Assembly: GCF_000770305.1 (NCBI RefSeq)
Contig: NZ_JNVB01000010.1
Span: 1 to 64,000, forward strand
Origin: Erwinia oleae
Lineage (GTDB): Bacteria; Pseudomonadota; Gammaproteobacteria; Enterobacterales; Enterobacteriaceae
Direction: 5' to 3'
DNA length: 64,000 nt
Position numbers and translations under genes: made by a program. Each line of letters opens with the position of its first letter. Position 1 is the stretch's first letter. The notes under the pieces are model-generated. The model was not told the origin of the DNA, did not search any database, and worked only from the letters and a program-made list of their open reading frames with translations. This document shows, piece by piece, positions 1 to 11,413 of this stretch.

Positions 1-410
1 CCGCCGACGCGGGCGCTGCCACACTTTATCTGTATGGCGATCTCGGCGCGGGTAAAACCACCCTGAGCCGAGGCTTCCTGCACGCGCTGGGTCATCAGGG
101 AAACGTGAAAAGCCCAACCTACACGCTGGTTGAGCCTTACATTCTGCCCGACAGGCGGGTCTACCACTTCGATCTTTATCGGTTGGCCGATCCTGAAGAG
201 CTGGAGTTTATGGGCATTCGTGATTATTTCACCGATGATGCGCTTTGTCTGGTCGAATGGCCGGAAAAAGGCGCTGGCGTGCTGCCCGCGCCGGATATTG
301 AACTGCACCTCAGTTATCAGGGAGAGACGCGCAAGGCTGAGGTTATCGCCTGCTCCAGAACGGGTGAAAAGATGGTGCAACAGATCGCGACAAATAAGGA
401 TGGGCAATGA
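1..410 (+). CDS. tsaE: TsaE, tRNA threonylcarbamoyladenosine synthesis ATPase (partial, 5' end outside window)
   Basis: The reading frame enters from the left edge (first full codon at base 3) and ends at TGA 408-410. The first residues visible contain the Walker A motif GDLGAGKTT typical of TsaE (YjeE), followed by the conserved TYTLVEPY and HFDLYRL segments. TsaE is a cytoplasmic P-loop ATPase that works with TsaB and TsaD to place t6A37 on ANN-decoding tRNAs. The stop overlaps the amiB start (ATGA), as in other enterobacteria, so the two are translationally coupled. Only the N-terminal few residues are missing. Confidence 0.95.
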   Translation, partial: ADAGAATLYLYGDLGAGKTTLSRGFLHALGHQGNVKSPTYTLVEPYILPDRRVYHFDLYRLADPEELEFMGIRDYFTDDALCLVEWPEKGAGVLPAPDIELHLSYQGETRKAEVIACSRTGEKMVQQIATNKDGQ

Positions 411-2062
411 ATTTGCGTATGAAGTTTGGCTTAGTACTGACGCTTTTATTGAGTTCGTTTTTCAGCACGGCAGCAAATTTATCAGATATCAAAGTGTCCA
501 ACGGCAGCAGCAGCGCGACCGTTACGCTCAGCTTTAGTGGGCAGCCAGTCTATGCTTTTTTCCCGTTGAGCAATCCCAGTCGTGTCGTGCTGGACGTACG
601 GCAGAGCGGCGTTATTCAGGGGCTACCGCTAAACTTCAGCGGCGAGAACATCGTTAAGCGCATTCGCTCCAGCACGCCAAAAGATAATCAGAGCATTCGG
701 CTGGTGTTTGAACTCACCCAGCCGGGGAAAACCCGCGCGGTCACGCAGCGCAGCGGCAACGCTTACAACGTGGTGTTTACTATCAACGGCTCGCGCGCCA
801 CCGCGGCGAAACAGCCGGTTGAGGTTTCTCCCGCACCTGCTCCGACGCCTTCATCGCCAGCCGAAAACCCGTTCAAATCAAATCCGGTTACGGCTGTCAG
901 CAGTGGTAACGAGGTTGTCAGGCCCGGCGCTACCGCCAGCAAGGGCAACGATTCAGTGATTGTAGCCATCGATGCCGGGCACGGCGGGCAGGACCCTGGC
1001 GCGATGGGGCCGGGCGGGCTGAAAGAAAAAAATGTCACCATTGCCATCGCGCGCAAGCTGAAAGCGTTGCTGAACGCCGATCCGATGTTTAAAGGCGTGA
1101 TGACTCGCGACGGCGACTACTTTATCTCTGTGATGGGCCGCTCGGACGTGGCGCGTAAGCAAAATGCCAATATGCTGGTTTCCATTCACGCCGACGCCGC
1201 GCCAAATCGCAGCGCGTCCGGCGCATCCGTTTGGGTGCTCTCTAACCGGCGCGCCAACAGTGAGATGGCAAACTGGCTGGAGCAACATGAGAAACAGTCC
1301 GAGTTACTGGGCGGCGCGGGCGATCTGCTGGCAAACAGCCAGGCCGATCCTTACCTGAGCCAGGCCGTGCTCGATTTGCAATTCGGCCATTCGCAGCGCG
1401 TGGGTTACGACGTTGCTGTAAAAGTTATCGCTCAACTCCAGCGCGTCGGATCGCTGCACAAGCGTCGCCCTGAGCATGCGAGCCTTGGGGTGCTGCGTTC
1501 ACCGGATATCCCTTCACTGCTGGTTGAAACCGGCTTTATCAGTAATCCTTCGGAGGAGCGACTGCTTGGCAGTAGCGCATACCAGGAGAAAATTGCCGAG
1601 TCGATCTACAAAGGACTCCGCAACTACTTCCTGGCGCACCCGCTACAATCGCTCCCAAAGGAGGAAAACCGACCGTTGCAGTCCGCAGCGGCGGTTAGCG
1701 TAGAGCCCAACCCCGCGCCGGCGAATACGCAATATACCGGCGCCACCCAACGCCACGTGGTTGCGCGTGGCGAAACGCTGTCTGGTATTGCAGCGAAGTA
1801 CGGCGTGAGTATGGCGACGCTGCGTGATCTGAACGCCCTTAAACGCGATGTGGTTTGGGTCGGTCAGCGTCTGAAAGTGCCTTCTGGCGGCACGCCGGTC
1901 AGCGCGCCGAAAAAAGCGGCGCGGCACAAGGTGGTTCAGGGAGATTCCCTCACCGCCATTGCCGCGCATTACGGCGTAAGTGCGAAGTCGATCCAGGAGG
2001 CGAACAATATGAAAACGCAAAACGTCATGCTGGGTCAGACGCTGAAAATACCTACATCGTAA
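407..2062 (+). CDS. amiB: N-acetylmuramoyl-L-alanine amidase AmiB
   Basis: This 551-residue periplasmic zinc amidase cleaves septal peptidoglycan during daughter-cell separation and is activated by EnvC at the divisome. Visible parts are a signal peptide (about residues 1-23), an AMIN domain (about 25-128) that targets the septum, a Pro/Ala-rich linker (about 138-180), an Amidase_3 domain beginning with [11 protein letters not shown] (zinc ligand His192), and two C-terminal LysM domains (about 447-490 and 503-548). E. coli AmiB is about 445 residues, so this protein carries extra linker and LysM sequence. The start overlaps the tsaE stop by four bases. Confidence 0.95.
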   Translation: MNLRMKFGLVLTLLLSSFFSTAANLSDIKVSNGSSSATVTLSFSGQPVYAFFPLSNPSRVVLDVRQSGVIQGLPLNFSGENIVKRIRSSTPKDNQSIRLVFELTQPGKTRAVTQRSGNAYNVVFTINGSRATAAKQPVEVSPAPAPTPSSPAENPFKSNPVTAVSSGNEVVRPGATASKGNDSVIVAIDAGHGGQDPGAMGPGGLKEKNVTIAIARKLKALLNADPMFKGVMTRDGDYFISVMGRSDVARKQNANMLVSIHADAAPNRSASGASVWVLSNRRANSEMANWLEQHEKQSELLGGAGDLLANSQADPYLSQAVLDLQFGHSQRVGYDVAVKVIAQLQRVGSLHKRRPEHASLGVLRSPDIPSLLVETGFISNPSEERLLGSSAYQEKIAESIYKGLRNYFLAHPLQSLPKEENRPLQSAAAVSVEPNPAPANTQYTGATQRHVVARGETLSGIAAKYGVSMATLRDLNALKRDVVWVGQRLKVPSGGTPVSAPKKAARHKVVQGDSLTAIAAHYGVSAKSIQEANNMKTQNVMLGQTLKIPTS

Positions 2063-2079
2063 TCCACCGAGGAATCGTT

Positions 2080-3912
2080 ATGCCCATTCAGGTGTTGCCT
2101 CCCCAGCTCGCCAATCAGATCGCCGCCGGAGAAGTGGTCGAGCGGCCAGCGTCAGTGGTCAAAGAGCTGGTAGAAAACTGTCTGGACGCGGGGGCGACGC
2201 GCATCGATGTTGAGATCGAAAAGGGCGGCGCAAAGCTGATCCGCATTCGCGACAACGGCTGCGGCATTACTAAAGATGAGCTGGCGATGGCGCTGGCCCG
2301 CCATGCAACCAGTAAAATTACCTCGCTGGATGACCTGGAGGCGATTGTGAGCCTCGGTTTTCGCGGCGAAGCGCTGGCGAGCATCAGCTCGGTTTCCCGC
2401 CTGACGCTGACTTCACGCACGCAGGCGCAAAGTGAAGCCTGGCAGGCGTACGCGGAAGGACGCGAAATGGCGGTGACGGTAAAACCGGCGGCGCACCCGG
2501 TCGGCACCACGCTGGAAGTGCTCGATCTGTTTTACAACACGCCCGCCCGCCGCAAGTTCATGCGTACGGAGAAAACGGAGTTTACGCACATCGATGAAAT
2601 CATCCGGCGTATCGCGCTGGCGAGGTTTGATGTCGCGTTCTCACTGACGCATAACGGCAAGCTCATCCGACAGTATCGCGCCGTCAGCGAGGCGAGCCAG
2701 CGGGAGCGGCGACTGGGTTCAATCTGCGGTACCGCTTTTCTGGAGCACGCCCTGCGCATTGAATGGCAGCACGGCGATCTCAGTCTGCATGGCTGGGTTG
2801 CCGATCCGGCCGGTTCGCGCGCAATAACTGATTTACAATATTGCTATGTAAACGGGCGGATGATGCGCGATCGGTTGATCAATCACGCCATTCGCCAGGC
2901 GTATCTGGATCGGCTGGGCGACGATCATCAGCCCGCCTACGTGCTTTACCTCGAGATTGACCCGCACCAGGTTGATGTCAACGTACATCCCGCCAAGCAC
3001 GAAGTGCGCTTTCATCAGTCAAGGCTGGTGCATGATTTTATCTATCAGGGCGTAGCCACTGCCCTACAGGAAACCGTACCGTCCGGCACGTCGCCCGCGC
3101 GGGCGCAACCGGAAAATCGCCCGGCGGCGGGCGGCAACCACTTTTCGCTGCCGGTCACGCCGGCTGCGCCGCGCGCTGCAACAGGGGCGTCTCAAGGCGG
3201 CGGCGCGCAGAAAGGTTTTGGTGCTCAGCGTCAGGAGCAGCCCACCTACCAGAAACGCGAAGGCGCGCTTTATCAGCAACTGATGAAAGTGGGTGACAAA
3301 GCCGCATCGCAGGAGCCTGCGCCTTCCCCTGTCGCAGAGGCGCCGCTGGCTGGTCACCAGCAGAGCTTTGGCCGCGTGCTGAGCGTGGTGCAGAACGGCT
3401 TCGCGCTGGTTGAAAGGGGCGACAGGCTGGCGCTTATTTCGCTCGCCGTTGCTGAGCGCTGGCTGAAACAGGCGCAGCTTGAACCCGGCGAAGACGGACT
3501 CAAGCCGCAGCTGCTGCTGATCCCACTGCGTATGAAGGTCGACAAAACCGATCGCGATGCGCTTGCCCGCTTTCATTCGTTACTGGTGAAAATGGGCGTT
3601 GACGTTGATATTGATGGACATCACGTCACGTTGCGCGCGGTGCCTTTACCATTGCGCCAACAAAATTTACAAATCTTGATTCCAGACCTGTTAGGCTATT
3701 TAGCCGGACAGCAGGATGTGACAGTTTTGCAGCTGGCGCAGTGGCTGGCGCGTCATTCGGCGATTGAACATCCGCACTGGAATCACTCGCAGGCGATTGC
3801 GCTGCTGGCAGAGGTTGAAAGACTTTGTCCGCAACTGATGAAATCGCCGCCTTCTGGCCTTTTACAGTATATCGATCTGGAACCGGCGTTGAACGCCCTG
3901 AAGCATGAGTGA
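2080..3912 (+). CDS. mutL: DNA mismatch repair protein MutL
   Basis: MutL is the GHKL ATPase that links MutS mismatch recognition to MutH nicking and UvrD loading. The start chosen is ATG 2080 ([20 protein letters not shown]), 610 residues, preceded by GAGG at 2069-2072; the frame is open further upstream inside amiB but that stretch lacks family resemblance. GHKL motifs are clear: [12 protein letters not shown] (motif I), RDNGCGI (motif II) and GFRGEAL (motif III). A low-complexity Ala/Pro/Gln linker (about residues 335-420) joins the ATPase half to the C-terminal dimerisation domain. The 3' end overlaps miaA by 8 bases. Confidence 0.96.
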   Translation: MPIQVLPPQLANQIAAGEVVERPASVVKELVENCLDAGATRIDVEIEKGGAKLIRIRDNGCGITKDELAMALARHATSKITSLDDLEAIVSLGFRGEALASISSVSRLTLTSRTQAQSEAWQAYAEGREMAVTVKPAAHPVGTTLEVLDLFYNTPARRKFMRTEKTEFTHIDEIIRRIALARFDVAFSLTHNGKLIRQYRAVSEASQRERRLGSICGTAFLEHALRIEWQHGDLSLHGWVADPAGSRAITDLQYCYVNGRMMRDRLINHAIRQAYLDRLGDDHQPAYVLYLEIDPHQVDVNVHPAKHEVRFHQSRLVHDFIYQGVATALQETVPSGTSPARAQPENRPAAGGNHFSLPVTPAAPRAATGASQGGGAQKGFGAQRQEQPTYQKREGALYQQLMKVGDKAASQEPAPSPVAEAPLAGHQQSFGRVLSVVQNGFALVERGDRLALISLAVAERWLKQAQLEPGEDGLKPQLLLIPLRMKVDKTDRDALARFHSLLVKMGVDVDIDGHHVTLRAVPLPLRQQNLQILIPDLLGYLAGQQDVTVLQLAQWLARHSAIEHPHWNHSQAIALLAEVERLCPQLMKSPPSGLLQYIDLEPALNALKHE

Positions 3913-4855
3913 AACATCCAAGGCTGGCCGACCAAAGGCTATCTTTTTAATGGGGCCAACGGCTTCCGGCAAAACTGCGCTGGCGATGGCCTTACGCCAG
4001 CGGTTGCCGGTTGAGTTGATTAGCGTCGATTCCGCACTTATCTATCGGGGAATGGACATCGGCACGGCCAAGCCTTCCGCAGAAGAGCTGCGGCTTGCGC
4101 CCCATCGTTTACTGGACATTCGCGATCCCGCTGAGGCTTACTCAGCCGCGGAGTTTCGTCGTGATGCGCTGGTTGAAATGGCGGAAATTACCCAACGCGG
4201 GCGAATTCCGCTGCTTGTTGGCGGTACCATGCTCTACTACAAGGCGTTACTGGAAGGATTGTCGCCATTGCCCCCGGCCGATCCTGAGGTGCGTCAGCGT
4301 ATTGAGCAAATGGCGAGCGAGCGCGGGTGGGACGCGCTGCACCGTCAGTTATGTGAAATAGATCCCACGGCAGCGAATCGTATTCATCCGAATGATCCGC
4401 AGAGACTCTCGCGAGCACTGGAAGTTTTTTTTATTTCGGGTAACACTTTAACGGAACTGACTAAAACTTCAGGCGAGGCGTTGTCATACGATGTGACTCA
4501 ATTTGCGATTGCCCCTTTGGAGCGCGAACAGCTCCATCAACGTATTGAACAGCGTTTCATGCAGATGTTGGCGTCAGGATTTGAAACGGAGGCTCGGGCG
4601 CTTTTTGCACGAGAAGATTTGCATACGGACCTGCCTTCCATTCGTTGTGTCGGCTATCGCCAGATGTGGTCATATCTGGCTGGCGAGATCGATTACGATG
4701 ACATGGTTTATCGAGGAATTTGCGCAACCCGGCAATTAGCGAAGCGTCAGATGACCTGGCTACGCGGTTGGGACGGTGTTCACTGGCTCAATAGCGAACA
4801 ACCTGACGCCGCGCTGGTCAGAGTATTACAGGTTCTTGATGCGAACACTGGGTGA
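3905..4855 (+). CDS. miaA: tRNA dimethylallyltransferase MiaA
   Basis: MiaA transfers a dimethylallyl group to N6 of A37 in tRNAs reading UNN codons, the first step to ms2i6A. The 316-residue protein has the P-loop GPTASGKT (residues 17-24) and the signature [18 protein letters not shown] with catalytic Asp42. Its start lies inside the end of mutL in another frame, so translation is probably coupled. hfq follows after 102 bp, as in E. coli, where hfq transcripts also start from promoters inside miaA. Confidence 0.96.
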   Translation: MSETSKAGRPKAIFLMGPTASGKTALAMALRQRLPVELISVDSALIYRGMDIGTAKPSAEELRLAPHRLLDIRDPAEAYSAAEFRRDALVEMAEITQRGRIPLLVGGTMLYYKALLEGLSPLPPADPEVRQRIEQMASERGWDALHRQLCEIDPTAANRIHPNDPQRLSRALEVFFISGNTLTELTKTSGEALSYDVTQFAIAPLEREQLHQRIEQRFMQMLASGFETEARALFAREDLHTDLPSIRCVGYRQMWSYLAGEIDYDDMVYRGICATRQLAKRQMTWLRGWDGVHWLNSEQPDAALVRVLQVLDANTG

Positions 4856-4866
4856 ATGTGTACAAT
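4836..4866 (+). promoter_or_regulatory. candidate hfq promoter
   Basis: A TACAAT hexamer (4861-4866) lies just after the miaA stop, with a TTGATG hexamer at 4836-4841. The 19-bp spacer is longer than ideal, so the -35 assignment is weak. It would give a leader of about 85 nt for hfq. Confidence 0.35.
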
Positions 4867-4957
4867 TGGTACGTTATCCTGCGCAATTTTTTACGCTGTA
4901 TTTCAGGGCCGACAGGTTCTTAAGCAACAAACAACAAGCATATAAGGAAAAGATAGA

Positions 4958-5269
4958 ATGGCTAAGGGGCAATCATTGCAAGACCCGTTCCTGAACGCAC
5001 TGCGTCGCGAACGGGTTCCGGTTTCGATTTATTTGGTAAACGGCATCAAACTTCAGGGTCAGATTGAGTCGTTTGATCAGTTTGTAATTTTATTAAAAAA
5101 CACGGTGAGCCAGATGGTATATAAGCACGCTATCTCAACCGTAGTTCCGTCCCGGCCGGTCTCCCATCATAGTAATAATACGGGTGGCGGAAGCAATAAC
5201 TATCATCACGGTGGCAGTAATCAGGGGGCGTCTTCGCAGCCTCAGCAAGACAGTGACGACACAGAGTAA
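4958..5269 (+). CDS. hfq: RNA chaperone Hfq
   Basis: Hfq forms hexameric rings that pair small RNAs with mRNAs. The 103-residue product has the Sm1 motif ([17 protein letters not shown]-like, here [17 protein letters not shown]) and Sm2 motif YKHAIST. The C-terminal tail after about residue 70 is rich in Asn, Gly, His and Gln, as in enterobacterial Hfq. An AAGGAAAAG ribosome site precedes the start. It sits between miaA and hflX in the usual order. Confidence 0.98.
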   Translation: MAKGQSLQDPFLNALRRERVPVSIYLVNGIKLQGQIESFDQFVILLKNTVSQMVYKHAISTVVPSRPVSHHSNNTGGGSNNYHHGGSNQGASSQPQQDSDDTE

Positions 5270-5453
5270 GTGTGGATTTTACCCGGCGGGGGCGTGATCG
5301 TTCCCGACCAGGTATGTCTTAAGCCGGTTTTTACAGGCAAAGCGGCAGAATATTATGCGGCTTTTACTTAACGAAACGCGCAATTTGAATCTGATTTCCA
5401 CGCAGTATGGCCATCGTGTAGCAGGTTTAACAAGGTTCTGAGAGGTTTTAAGT

Positions 5454-6734
5454 TTGTTTGACCGTTATGATGCCGGTGAGCAGGCCGTACTGGTGCACAT
5501 CTATTTCTCTCAAGACAGAGATATGGAAGATCTTCAGGAATTTGAAACCCTGGTATCTTCTTCGGGTGTCGAGGCGCTGCGAGTGGTAACAGGCAGCCGC
5601 AAATCCCCCCATCCTAAATATTTTGTTGGCGAAGGGAAGGCCATTGAAATCGCCGAAGCGGTGAAAACATCCGGCGCTTCCGTGGTGCTCTTCGATCACG
5701 CCCTTAGTCCGGCGCAGGAGCGTAACCTTGAGGCACTGTGTCAGTGCCGCGTTATCGATCGTACCGGGCTGATCCTGGATATTTTTGCCCAGCGGGCGCG
5801 TACGCATGAAGGTAAATTGCAGGTCGAGCTGGCGCAGCTTCGGCATCTTGCCACGCGCCTGGTACGCGGCTGGACGCATCTCGAACGTCAGAAAGGCGGT
5901 ATCGGCCTGCGTGGGCCGGGCGAGACGCAGCTTGAAACCGACCGCCGTTTGCTGCGCAATCGCATTACGTTAATCCTTTCCCGACTGGAACGCGTTGAAA
6001 AGCAGCGTGACCAGGGACGACAGTCGCGTAACAAAGCCGATGTGCCCACGGTGTCGCTGGTGGGTTATACCAACGCTGGTAAATCGACGCTGTTTAACCG
6101 TCTGACCTCGGCCGACGTTTATGCCGCCGATCAGCTCTTTGCCACTCTGGATCCCACGCTCCGCCGTGTTGACGTCGCAGACGTCGGCGAAGTGGTACTG
6201 GCGGACACGGTTGGGTTCATCCGCCATCTTCCGCACGATTTAGTTGCCGCCTTTAAGGCCACGCTTCAGGAAACGCGCCAGGCGGCGCTGCTGCTGCATG
6301 TGATTGATGCGGCCGATAACCGCGTTGATGAAAATATCAAGGCGGTCGATATTGTGCTGGAAGAAATTGAATCTGACGAGATCCCTTCACTACTGGTAAT
6401 GAATAAAATCGATATGCTGGAAGATTTTGTCCCGCGTATCGATCGCAATGAGGAAAATATTCCGGTTCGCGTCTGGCTTTCAGCGCAAACGGGCGAAGGG
6501 ATTCCGTTGCTGTTTGAGGCGCTCACCGAGCGGCTGGCCGGCGACATAGCACAGTACGATTTGCGTTTGCCGCCTGAAGCCGGGCGATTGCGCAGCCGCT
6601 TTTATCAGCTTCAGGCTATTGAAAAAGAGTGGAATGAAGATGACGGCAGCGTGGGTTTGCATATCCGCATGCCTGTCGTTGACTGGCGTCGCCTGTGTAA
6701 ACAGGAACCGACGCTGGTGGAATACATTGTTTGA
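5454..6734 (+). CDS. hflX: ribosome-rescue GTPase HflX (TTG start)
   Basis: HflX is a 426-residue GTPase that splits stalled or heat-damaged 70S ribosomes. The start is TTG at 5454, giving MFDRYDAGEQAVLVHIYF, the same N-terminus as E. coli HflX, with AGAGG at 5441-5445 as ribosome site. The G domain shows G1 GYTNAGKST (about residue 203), G3 DTVGFI and G4 NKID. The glycine-rich GGIGLRGPGETQLE segment of the HflX subfamily precedes it. The hfq-hflX gap is 184 bp with no other gene visible. Confidence 0.96.
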   Translation: MFDRYDAGEQAVLVHIYFSQDRDMEDLQEFETLVSSSGVEALRVVTGSRKSPHPKYFVGEGKAIEIAEAVKTSGASVVLFDHALSPAQERNLEALCQCRVIDRTGLILDIFAQRARTHEGKLQVELAQLRHLATRLVRGWTHLERQKGGIGLRGPGETQLETDRRLLRNRITLILSRLERVEKQRDQGRQSRNKADVPTVSLVGYTNAGKSTLFNRLTSADVYAADQLFATLDPTLRRVDVADVGEVVLADTVGFIRHLPHDLVAAFKATLQETRQAALLLHVIDAADNRVDENIKAVDIVLEEIESDEIPSLLVMNKIDMLEDFVPRIDRNEENIPVRVWLSAQTGEGIPLLFEALTERLAGDIAQYDLRLPPEAGRLRSRFYQLQAIEKEWNEDDGSVGLHIRMPVVDWRRLCKQEPTLVEYIV

Positions 6735-6753
6735 CTGATTTTGCCTGATACGC

Positions 6754-6773
6754 GTATCCCGGTTTTGGGATAC
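6754..6773 (+). other. intercistronic hairpin hflX-hflK
   Basis: A perfect 7-bp stem (GTATCCC / GGGATAC) with a GGTTTT loop lies 19 bases after the hflX stop. No U-run follows, so it is more likely an mRNA-stabilising or partial-termination element than a full terminator. Confidence 0.5.
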
Positions 6774-6803
6774 CACCGCATACACAATTAATGGAGTATA
6801 AAC

Positions 6804-8048
6804 ATGGCGTGGAATCAGCCCGGAAATAACGGACAGGACCGCGACCCGTGGGGAAGCAGCAATAATCAAGGCGGCAACTCTGGGGGAAATAAGGGAGGGC
6901 GCGATAAAGGGCCACCCGATTTGGATGATATTTTTCGCAAGCTGAGCAAAAAGCTTGGCGGCTTTGGCGGTGGTAAAAACGATAGCGGCAGCGGACAGCG
7001 TACACCGGGACGCGGCGGACGCGTGCTTGGGATCGTTGTGGTGGCGGCGGTAGTAATTTGGGCCGCCAGCGGCTTCTATACCATTAAGGAAGCGGAACGC
7101 GGCGTGGTCACGCGCTTTGGCAAATTCAGCCATTTGGTGGAGCCAGGCCTGAACTGGAAACCCACCTTTATCGATCAGGTCCGGGCGGTTAACGTTGAGG
7201 CCGTACGCGAGCTGGCGGCATCCGGCACCATGCTCACCTCGGATGAGAATGTGGTGCGCGTGGAGATGAACGTTCAGTATCGCGTGACCAATCCTGAACG
7301 CTATCTGTTCGCTGTCACCAGCGCAGATGACAGCCTGCGTCAGGCCACTGACAGCGCGCTGCGCGGCGTAATCGGCCGTTCTTCAATGGATCGCATCCTG
7401 ACCGAAGGCCGTACCGTGGTGCGTAGCGAAACCCAGCGCGAATTGGAAGAAACCATTCGTCCTTATGATATGGGCATTACGCTGTTGGACGTGAACTTCC
7501 AGGCTGCGCGTCCGCCGGAAGAGGTTAAGGCCGCATTTGACGATGCGATTGCCGCGCGTGAAAACCGCGAGCAGTACGTACGTGAGGCGGAAGCCTATGC
7601 CAATGAGGTCCAGCCGCGTGCGAACGGTCAGGCACAGCGTATTCTTGAAGAAGCGCGTGCATACAAATCGCGCACCGTTCTGGAAGCGCAGGGTGAAGTG
7701 GCGCGTTTTGCCAAGCTCCTGCCGGAATATAAAGCCGCGCCGGAAATCACCCGTGAACGTCTCTATATTGAAACAATGGAACGCGTGCTCAGCCACACCC
7801 GCAAGGTGCTGGTTAACGATAAAGGCAACAACCTGATGGTGCTTCCGCTCGATCAGCTCATGCGCGGTCAGAATGACGCAGGGGCCGGTGCTGCGCGCGA
7901 CAACAGTTCCAGTCTGCTGCGGCTGCCGCCTGCTTCCGGCGGCAATGAACGCGCCAGCGGAAGTTCGTCGTTCAGTCCGGGCGACATCATGGATCAGCGC
8001 CGGGTAAACGCTCAGCGCAACGATACCCAGCGCCAGGGGAGGGATTAA
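6804..8048 (+). CDS. hflK: FtsH modulator HflK
   Basis: HflK is a membrane-anchored SPFH/prohibitin protein that assembles with HflC into a large periplasm-facing cage around the FtsH protease and restrains its activity on membrane substrates. The 414-residue product has a cytoplasmic Gly/Asn-rich N-terminus (1-70), one transmembrane segment (about 73-90), the SPFH domain (about 95-260), a long helical region, and a polar low-complexity C-terminus. hflC follows after 3 bp. Confidence 0.96.
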   Translation: MAWNQPGNNGQDRDPWGSSNNQGGNSGGNKGGRDKGPPDLDDIFRKLSKKLGGFGGGKNDSGSGQRTPGRGGRVLGIVVVAAVVIWAASGFYTIKEAERGVVTRFGKFSHLVEPGLNWKPTFIDQVRAVNVEAVRELAASGTMLTSDENVVRVEMNVQYRVTNPERYLFAVTSADDSLRQATDSALRGVIGRSSMDRILTEGRTVVRSETQRELEETIRPYDMGITLLDVNFQAARPPEEVKAAFDDAIAARENREQYVREAEAYANEVQPRANGQAQRILEEARAYKSRTVLEAQGEVARFAKLLPEYKAAPEITRERLYIETMERVLSHTRKVLVNDKGNNLMVLPLDQLMRGQNDAGAGAARDNSSSLLRLPPASGGNERASGSSSFSPGDIMDQRRVNAQRNDTQRQGRD

Positions 8049-8051
8049 TCG

Positions 8052-9056
8052 ATGCGTAAACCATTGATCGTATTATTAGTAGTTGTACTGGTGCTGCTTT
8101 ACGCGTCACTGTTTGTTGTTCAGGAAGGCCAGCGCGGCATTGTGATGCGCTTCGGCAAAGTTCTGCGCGATGGTGAAAACAAACCGCTGGTTTATGCGCC
8201 CGGCCTGCACTTTAAGATCCCTTTCCTGGAATCGGTAAAGTCACTGGACGCGCGTATCCAGACCATGGATAACCAGGCGGATCGCTTCGTCACCAAAGAG
8301 AAAAAAGATCTGATTGTCGATTCTTACATTAAGTGGCGCATCAGTGACTTCAGCCGTTACTACCTGGCAACGGGCGGCGGCGATGTTTCTCAGGCGGAAG
8401 TGCTGCTGAAGCGTAAGTTCAGCGACCGTCTGCGATCTGAAATTGGTCGTCTCGACGTGAAGGATATCGTTACCGATTCGCGTGGACGGCTGACCACTGA
8501 CGTACGCGACGCGCTGAATACCGGCACGTCAGGTAAAGATGACGAGGTTGCAACGCCAGCTGCCGACGACGCCATCGCCTCTGTGGCCGCGCGCGTTGAG
8601 CGTGAAACCACCGGCGACGCGCCGAAAGTGAATCCTAACAGCATGGCTGCGCTGGGCATCCAGGTCGTAGACGTACGGATCAAGCAGATCAACCTGCCTA
8701 CTGAAGTGTCAGACGCCATTTACAACCGTATGCGCGCCGAACGTGAAGCCGTTGCTCGCAGCCAGCGCTCGCAGGGGCAGGAAGAGGCCGAGAAACTGCG
8801 TGCGGGTGCGGATTACGAAGTGACCCGCACGCTGGCGGAAGCGCAACGTACCGCGCTGATTACGCGTGGTGAAGGCGATGCAGAAGCTGCTAAGCTGTTC
8901 GCTGATGCGTTCAGTCAGGACCCTGACTTCTACGCCTTTATCCGTAGTCTGCGCGCCTACGACAACAGCTTCCAGAGTAGTCAGGACGTCATGGTTCTCA
9001 GCCCGGATAGCGATTTCTTCCGCTTTATGAAATCGCCCTCTAACGCCACGCGCTAA
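8052..9056 (+). CDS. hflC: FtsH modulator HflC
   Basis: HflC is the partner of HflK in the FtsH-HflKC complex. The 334-residue protein starts with a transmembrane anchor (about residues 4-22) followed by an SPFH domain (QEGQRGIVMRFGKV) and a coiled helical region. It is translated directly after hflK and followed by a strong terminator, so hfq-hflX-hflK-hflC transcription probably ends here. Confidence 0.96.
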   Translation: MRKPLIVLLVVVLVLLYASLFVVQEGQRGIVMRFGKVLRDGENKPLVYAPGLHFKIPFLESVKSLDARIQTMDNQADRFVTKEKKDLIVDSYIKWRISDFSRYYLATGGGDVSQAEVLLKRKFSDRLRSEIGRLDVKDIVTDSRGRLTTDVRDALNTGTSGKDDEVATPAADDAIASVAARVERETTGDAPKVNPNSMAALGIQVVDVRIKQINLPTEVSDAIYNRMRAEREAVARSQRSQGQEEAEKLRAGADYEVTRTLAEAQRTALITRGEGDAEAAKLFADAFSQDPDFYAFIRSLRAYDNSFQSSQDVMVLSPDSDFFRFMKSPSNATR

Positions 9057-9075
9057 GAATCTGCTATAAATTGAA

Positions 9076-9101
9076 GGCCGGATAATCCGGCCTTTTTTTT
9101 T
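9076..9101 (+). terminator. Rho-independent terminator after hflC
   Basis: GGCCGGA / TCCGGCC stem (9076-9092) with a short loop, followed by nine T residues. Confidence 0.9.
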
Positions 9102-9120
9102 GTATTTATCGGATAATTAA

Positions 9121-9321
9121 ATGAACCCAACCATTTGGATGGCGCTGGCGTTGGTGCTGGTTTTAGAAGGTTTAGGGCCGATGTTATTGCCGCGCATCTG
9201 GCGTCGGATGATACTCGCGATGGCGCAGCTTCCCGATACGGTGCTTCGTCGCTTTGGCGGCGGTTTAGTGGTGGCAGGCGCGGTGATCTACTATATGGTT
9301 TCGGCACGAAACGGCGGGTAA
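9121..9321 (+). CDS. yjeT: YjeT, small DUF2065 membrane protein
   Basis: A 66-residue protein with two predicted membrane segments (about 4-24 and 42-60) and the LEGLGPMLLPRIWRRM motif of the YjeT (DUF2065) family. Its place between hflC and purA is that of E. coli yjeT. No function is established. It lies after the hflC terminator, so it may use its own promoter or read-through. Confidence 0.85.
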   Translation: MNPTIWMALALVLVLEGLGPMLLPRIWRRMILAMAQLPDTVLRRFGGGLVVAGAVIYYMVSARNGG

Positions 9322-9415
9322 AAACAGAGCGGTTCACCGGTTTTAGCGGCTCTGCAATTGCCAGGTTATTCGCGGTGCTACGGGCAAAAAAGTCGCCAAT
9401 TGACGGTTAAAACAG

Positions 9416-9444
9416 CTGAAAGAGACACTTTACGGTGTTAGAAT
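9416..9444 (+). promoter_or_regulatory. candidate purA promoter
   Basis: CTGAAA (9416-9421) and TAGAAT (9439-9444) are separated by 17 bp, 30 bp before the purA start. I did not find a convincing PurR operator. Confidence 0.45.
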
Positions 9445-9471
9445 CCATTTTTAAGCAATCGGTGATTTTGA

Positions 9472-10773
<1,302 letters not shown>

Positions 10774-10785
10774 CGCTGCTACTGA

Positions 10786-10807
10786 GGCCGGGTTTTCCCG
10801 GCCTTTT
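10786..10807 (+). terminator. terminator after purA
   Basis: GGCCGGG / CCCGGCC stem with TTTT loop and a TTTT tail. Confidence 0.9.
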
Positions 10808-10950
10808 GCTTATTGCGTTGTTTTCCCGCCGATGATTTTCCAAATAAACGAGGCCTGACGGCAGAGGCTGGTTTATTATCATCAATAATATTCCTGTTAA
10901 TTATCAAATAGCGGCAGCTACCGCGTTATATATCGCGCTTTGAGGTCATC

Positions 10951-11394
10951 GTGCAGCTAACCAGTTTTACCGATTATGGATTACGAGCGCTGATTTTCAT
11001 GGCCACTTTGCCGCCGGGCAAACTGACCAGCATCACCGAGGTGACTGAAACCTATGGCGTATCGCGTAACCATATGGTCAAAATTATCAATCAACTTAGC
11101 CGGGCAGGTTACGTGGCGGCCGCGCGCGGTAAAAACGGCGGGATTAAACTTGGCAAACCGGCGTCGGAAATTGTGATTGGCCAGGTGGTGCGCGATATGG
11201 AGCCGCTCCAGCTGGTTAACTGCCACAGCGATTTTTGCCACATTACCTCAGCCTGCCGCTTAAAAAAGGCGCTGAACGAGGCGGTACAGAATTTTCTTGC
11301 CATATTGGATGGTTATACGCTGGCCGATATGATTGAAGACAATCAGCCGCTCTATCACTTGTTGTTGGGTGAACGTCCTTCACTCAGCATCTGA
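10951..11394 (+). CDS. nsrR: nitric-oxide-sensing repressor NsrR (GTG start)
   Basis: NsrR is an Rrf2-family repressor whose iron-sulfur cluster reacts with NO to derepress genes such as hmp. The 147-residue protein has the winged-helix domain ([20 protein letters not shown]) and the three cluster cysteines Cys91, Cys96 and Cys102 in [13 protein letters not shown]. The start is GTG at 10951 with the E. coli-like N-terminus [14 protein letters not shown]. It is followed 19 bp later by rnr. Confidence 0.95.
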   Translation: MQLTSFTDYGLRALIFMATLPPGKLTSITEVTETYGVSRNHMVKIINQLSRAGYVAAARGKNGGIKLGKPASEIVIGQVVRDMEPLQLVNCHSDFCHITSACRLKKALNEAVQNFLAILDGYTLADMIEDNQPLYHLLLGERPSLSI

Positions 11395-11413
11395 TGACAA
11401 CGGAGGAACCGAC

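Noticed and set aside
1855-2079. 75-codon upstream extension of mutL inside amiB
   Set aside because: ATG 2080 gives the conserved MutL N-terminus with a ribosome site; the extension overlaps the AmiB LysM coding region.
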